Shown one piece after another: positions 62,037 through 64,000 of a DNA stretch of 64,000 nt. A program made the translations under genes and the position numbers. Under the pieces are notes generated by a model that searched no databases, was not told where the DNA came from, and worked only from the letters and a program-made list of their open reading frames with translations. Position 1 is the first letter of the stretch; each line of letters starts with the position of its first letter. Location: positions 88,006 through 152,005 of the forward strand of contig BCRI01000001.1 in assembly GCA_001552515.1 (NCBI GenBank), in the 5' to 3' direction. This DNA is from Sphaerimonospora mesophila NBRC 14179 = JCM 3151 (GTDB lineage Bacteria; Actinomycetota; Actinomycetes; Streptosporangiales; Streptosporangiaceae).

Positions 62037-63671
62037 TTAGACGATCTTGCCGGACCAGCTCTTGGCCGCGGCCTGGTAGACACCGTAGGTCTCACCGTCG
62101 AAGTACGGCGAGAGGCTGGTGTCGATCCGCTTGTTGCCGTCGCGATCGGCCACCGCGATGGTCACACCGTTCAGGTAACCGATCCGCTTGGCGCTCTGGT
62201 ACTTGAGCAGCCAGGACGAACCGATCGAGCCCTCACCGGTGAAGGACGACTTGACCCCGAGCAGTTCCTCGCCCTTGATGGCCGGCGCGGTCGCCGCGAA
62301 GGTCTTGCCGTACGCCCACTTGAGGGTGTGGCCGGAGAAGGCGTAGTTGCCGTCCGGGTGCGACCCGCTCGGGTAGCCGAACACGAAGACGTTCGAGCCG
62401 ACCTTCTGGTTGTAGGCCAGGCCCTGACCGCCGACGTTGTCACCCAGGCGACCGACGTCCTTCAGGCCGATCGTCAGCTTCCAGCCGACGACCTGGTACT
62501 TCGTCACGGACCGAGCCGGCGCCTTGACCAGCTTGGTGAAGGTCCGCTTGTAGTACTTGTACTCGGTGTGGTGCTTGCCACCCTTGTTGTGGTGGTCGTC
62601 GCCACGACCCCGGTGGTCGTCGCCACGACCGCGGTGGTCGTCGCGACGGTCGTCCTGCTTCTCGACCTTGACACGCCAGTAGAGGGTCTTGCCGTCCCTG
62701 CTGACGTAGGAGTCGTCCCGGGTCTGGCCGTACTCCCTGCCCGTGACCTCGACGGGGTCGCCGGCCTTCCAGCCCTTCCTCAGGTCGACCTTGGCGGCCG
62801 TCAGGTCAGCCCGCGGGTTGGCGCGCTTGACCTCGGCAACGCCGGCCGGCACCTCCTGGTACTGGTGGTGGTGCCTGCCACCCTTGCCCTTACCGCCCTT
62901 GTCCTCGACCTTCTCGATCTTCAGAGCGGACCAGACGGTGCTCTTGTCGGCCTTGAGCTTGGCCAGGTGAGCCTTGGCCTCGCGCTCGGTCCGGAAGAGC
63001 TCCGACTTGTAGGAGTAGTCCTTGCCCGAGGTGGGACGGTCGGTGGTGGGCAGCACACCGTTGTAGACGGTCACGAACGCGTAGTTGCGGTCGCCGTCCT
63101 CGTAGACGTCGAAGTCGTAGTGCGTGTACGCGGTCTTACCGACGTAGATGCCCCACGGGGTCTTGCCCTGGTAGTACCCGGGGATGAAGACCCACTTGTC
63201 GAGGGTGGCCTTGTTGGACTTCGTGTCGTAGACGCAGTGCCCGGCCGTGGCGACCAGGTTGCGGTACTGCGACTGAACCGAGGAGGCCGAGCACCAGTGC
63301 GGCTTGCCGTCGGCGCCGATGAAGAACACCTTGCCCGAGGTCTTGGGCAGGTTGACGTTCTTCGACTTGCTCGCGGCCTTCTTCTCGTCGCCGATCGCCG
63401 GAACGACACCGGGCTTGGTGTCCGCGGCAGGACCGCCACCCGACACGTGCTTGGCCGGAACGGTGGTCTCCACGGCGTACGGCGTGGCCTGGATCAGCTT
63501 GGCCTTGTTCTCGCCGTACCAGAACGTCGCCACCTGTCGGGCAGCCTCGTTGGTGTTGGCGAGGTTGACGTCGGCAGGCTTGTCGGCGGCCACGGCCGGA
63601 GTGGCCGCGAGGCCGGCGGCCAGCAGGCCGGCGGTGGCGACGACGCCACCGAAAGCGAGAGTGCGCTTCAA
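62037..63671 (-). CDS. Secreted trypsin-fold protein (probable pseudoprotease), paralog 6
   Basis: 544 residues from TTG 63671 (AAGGAGA upstream); an in-frame ATG in the leader hairpin (63713) would add 14 residues but fits a leader better. Signal peptide ending TPAVA; His145, Cys127-Cys146, Asp196. The insert (62466-63048, about 194 residues) has LFRTEREAKAHLAKLKADKS, GKGGRHHHQY, RDDSYVSRDGKTLYW and a DDHRGRG repeat. It shares the NTNEAARQVATFWY N-terminus and the YVSRDGKTLY insert motif with paralog 1. Nucleophile position: EGSIGSSWLLKY, Ile483. Confidence 0.85.
   Translation of the reverse strand: MKRTLAFGGVVATAGLLAAGLAATPAVAADKPADVNLANTNEAARQVATFWYGENKAKLIQATPYAVETTVPAKHVSGGGPAADTKPGVVPAIGDEKKAASKSKNVNLPKTSGKVFFIGADGKPHWCSASSVQSQYRNLVATAGHCVYDTKSNKATLDKWVFIPGYYQGKTPWGIYVGKTAYTHYDFDVYEDGDRNYAFVTVYNGVLPTTDRPTSGKDYSYKSELFRTEREAKAHLAKLKADKSTVWSALKIEKVEDKGGKGKGGRHHHQYQEVPAGVAEVKRANPRADLTAAKVDLRKGWKAGDPVEVTGREYGQTRDDSYVSRDGKTLYWRVKVEKQDDRRDDHRGRGDDHRGRGDDHHNKGGKHHTEYKYYKRTFTKLVKAPARSVTKYQVVGWKLTIGLKDVGRLGDNVGGQGLAYNQKVGSNVFVFGYPSGSHPDGNYAFSGHTLKWAYGKTFAATAPAIKGEELLGVKSSFTGEGSIGSSWLLKYQSAKRIGYLNGVTIAVADRDGNKRIDTSLSPYFDGETYGVYQAAAKSWSGKIV
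62591..62649 (-). repeat. Coding tandem repeat in paralog 6
   Basis: About 2.8 copies of a 21-base unit encode DDHRGRG. Like the paralog 1 repeat it is His/Asp-rich, but the unit sequence is different. Confidence 0.8.
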
Positions 63672-63676
63672 AACGA

Positions 63677-63744
63677 TCTCCTTGGTCTGGCGTGGGGCAC
63701 CCCTGCGCCCCATGCGTCAGTAAAGGAACACCCAGCAAGCTAGC
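63677..63744 (-). promoter_or_regulatory. Promoter and structured leader, paralog 6
   Basis: -10-like GCTAGC (63744-63739), leader from TTCCTTTACTGACGC (63728). Hairpin GGGGCGC / GTGCCCC: the arm change from CCTC to CCCC keeps pairing. Confidence 0.6.
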
Positions 63745-63907
63745 CCAAAAATTGGGAAAGGCCAGGTGCACAAACCCCATCCCCCGACGCACACCGCCAC
63801 CGAGCGCCGCCCGTACGACCAGGTCTTTTTTCGATGTTTACGCTGATCATGAGGGGTTTCGGACAGTGAAAAACCCGGATTTTCTCCCATCAGACTCACG
63901 GCAAAAG

Positions 63908-63923
63908 TGTGACAAAGGCCACA
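63908..63923. promoter_or_regulatory. Crp-like palindrome, paralog 6
   Basis: TGTGA-CAAAGG-CCACA, one mismatch. Centre 244 bp before the start codon. GTGATCACGTCAGA at 63949-63962 and TGATCAGCGTAAACA (minus strand, 63849-63835) flank it. Confidence 0.6.
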
Positions 63924-63967
63924 ATTTTGGATGAAACCAAAACCCCTCGTGATCACGTCAGAATTCC

Positions 63968-64000
63968 ACCCCGCACCCCGCACCCCGCACCCCGCACCCA
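63968..64000. repeat. CACCCCG heptamer tandem repeat
   Basis: About four copies of a CACCCCG-type unit run to the window edge; total length unknown. Confidence 0.7.

Noticed and set aside
52055..63671. Diversity-generating retroelement as source of the variable inserts
   Set aside because: No reverse transcriptase, no template repeat and no adenine-biased variable region were seen; variation includes large length differences and homologous exchange.
52055..63671. Contact-dependent or phage-defence gene cluster
   Set aside because: No toxin, immunity, secretion or nuclease gene lies in or beside the array; export is by ordinary signal peptides.
52001..63743. Very long antisense reading frames opposite the six protease-like genes (500-600 codons)
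   Set aside because: They are a by-product of the GC-rich codon pattern: Val/Leu/Gly/Arg-rich translations without domains, whose position mirrors the true genes in every copy.

Overview
The window is GC-rich chromosomal DNA of a Gram-positive actinomycete. The evidence is strong third-position GC bias, GTG and TTG starts, L25/Ctc, Mfd, MazG and PRPP synthetase of actinobacterial type, and an F420-type PPOX enzyme. Streptosporangiales is my best guess, but this is inference. I see no rRNA, CRISPR array, transposase or integrase.

Layout. At 0.05-15.6 kb lie an F420-type oxidoreductase, a DUF4287 protein, a Bax-inhibitor-1-like membrane protein, an orphan histidine kinase, an atypical tRNA, a type II NADH dehydrogenase with a Rex-like site, a family 5 uracil-DNA glycosylase, a P450 divergent from an ArsR-type regulator, and a PadR/HAAS membrane-protein pair. 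The minus-strand housekeeping series ppx, DUF501, ftsB-like, eno, mazG and a SurA-type lipoprotein follows, and mfd ends it at 19.1 kb. The other half of this commonly clustered series (pth, rplY, prs, glmU, tRNA-Gln) lies at 43.7-48.5 kb on the same strand. The intervening 24.5 kb is accessory: an APS-kinase fusion, a glycosidase, complete ectoine/hydroxyectoine biosynthesis (ectABCD) and uptake (ehuBCDA), an aldo-keto reductase with a divergent LysR gene, secreted proteins, MarR/EamA, a broken Ser/Thr kinase gene, panD, and a sulfation operon (sugar transferase, cysQ, cysD, cysN) next to a sulfotransferase.

After tRNA-Gln come a fatty-acid desaturase with its TetR regulator and a second MarR gene.

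The last 12 kb (52.0-63.7 kb) is the most unusual part. Six paralogous secreted trypsin-fold proteins (four on +, two on -) share near-identical signal peptides, N-terminal halves and C-terminal quarters. Each carries a different large insert (about 143-232 residues) between the two halves of the protease fold. His and Asp of the triad are kept, but the position of the nucleophilic Ser is Ile, Leu or Val in all six. Every gene has the same upstream plan: a Crp-like palindrome (TGTGA-N6-TCACA, one copy with one mismatch) 244-254 bp before the start, a TATANC-like -10, and a roughly 52-nt 5' leader with a hairpin whose arms change together. Each gene is followed by a GGGCCC-type terminator. Perfect Crp-like sites also precede ectA and ehuB, which suggests a shared regulon. 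I read the cluster as a co-regulated set of probable pseudoproteases with diversified presentation domains; their function is unknown.
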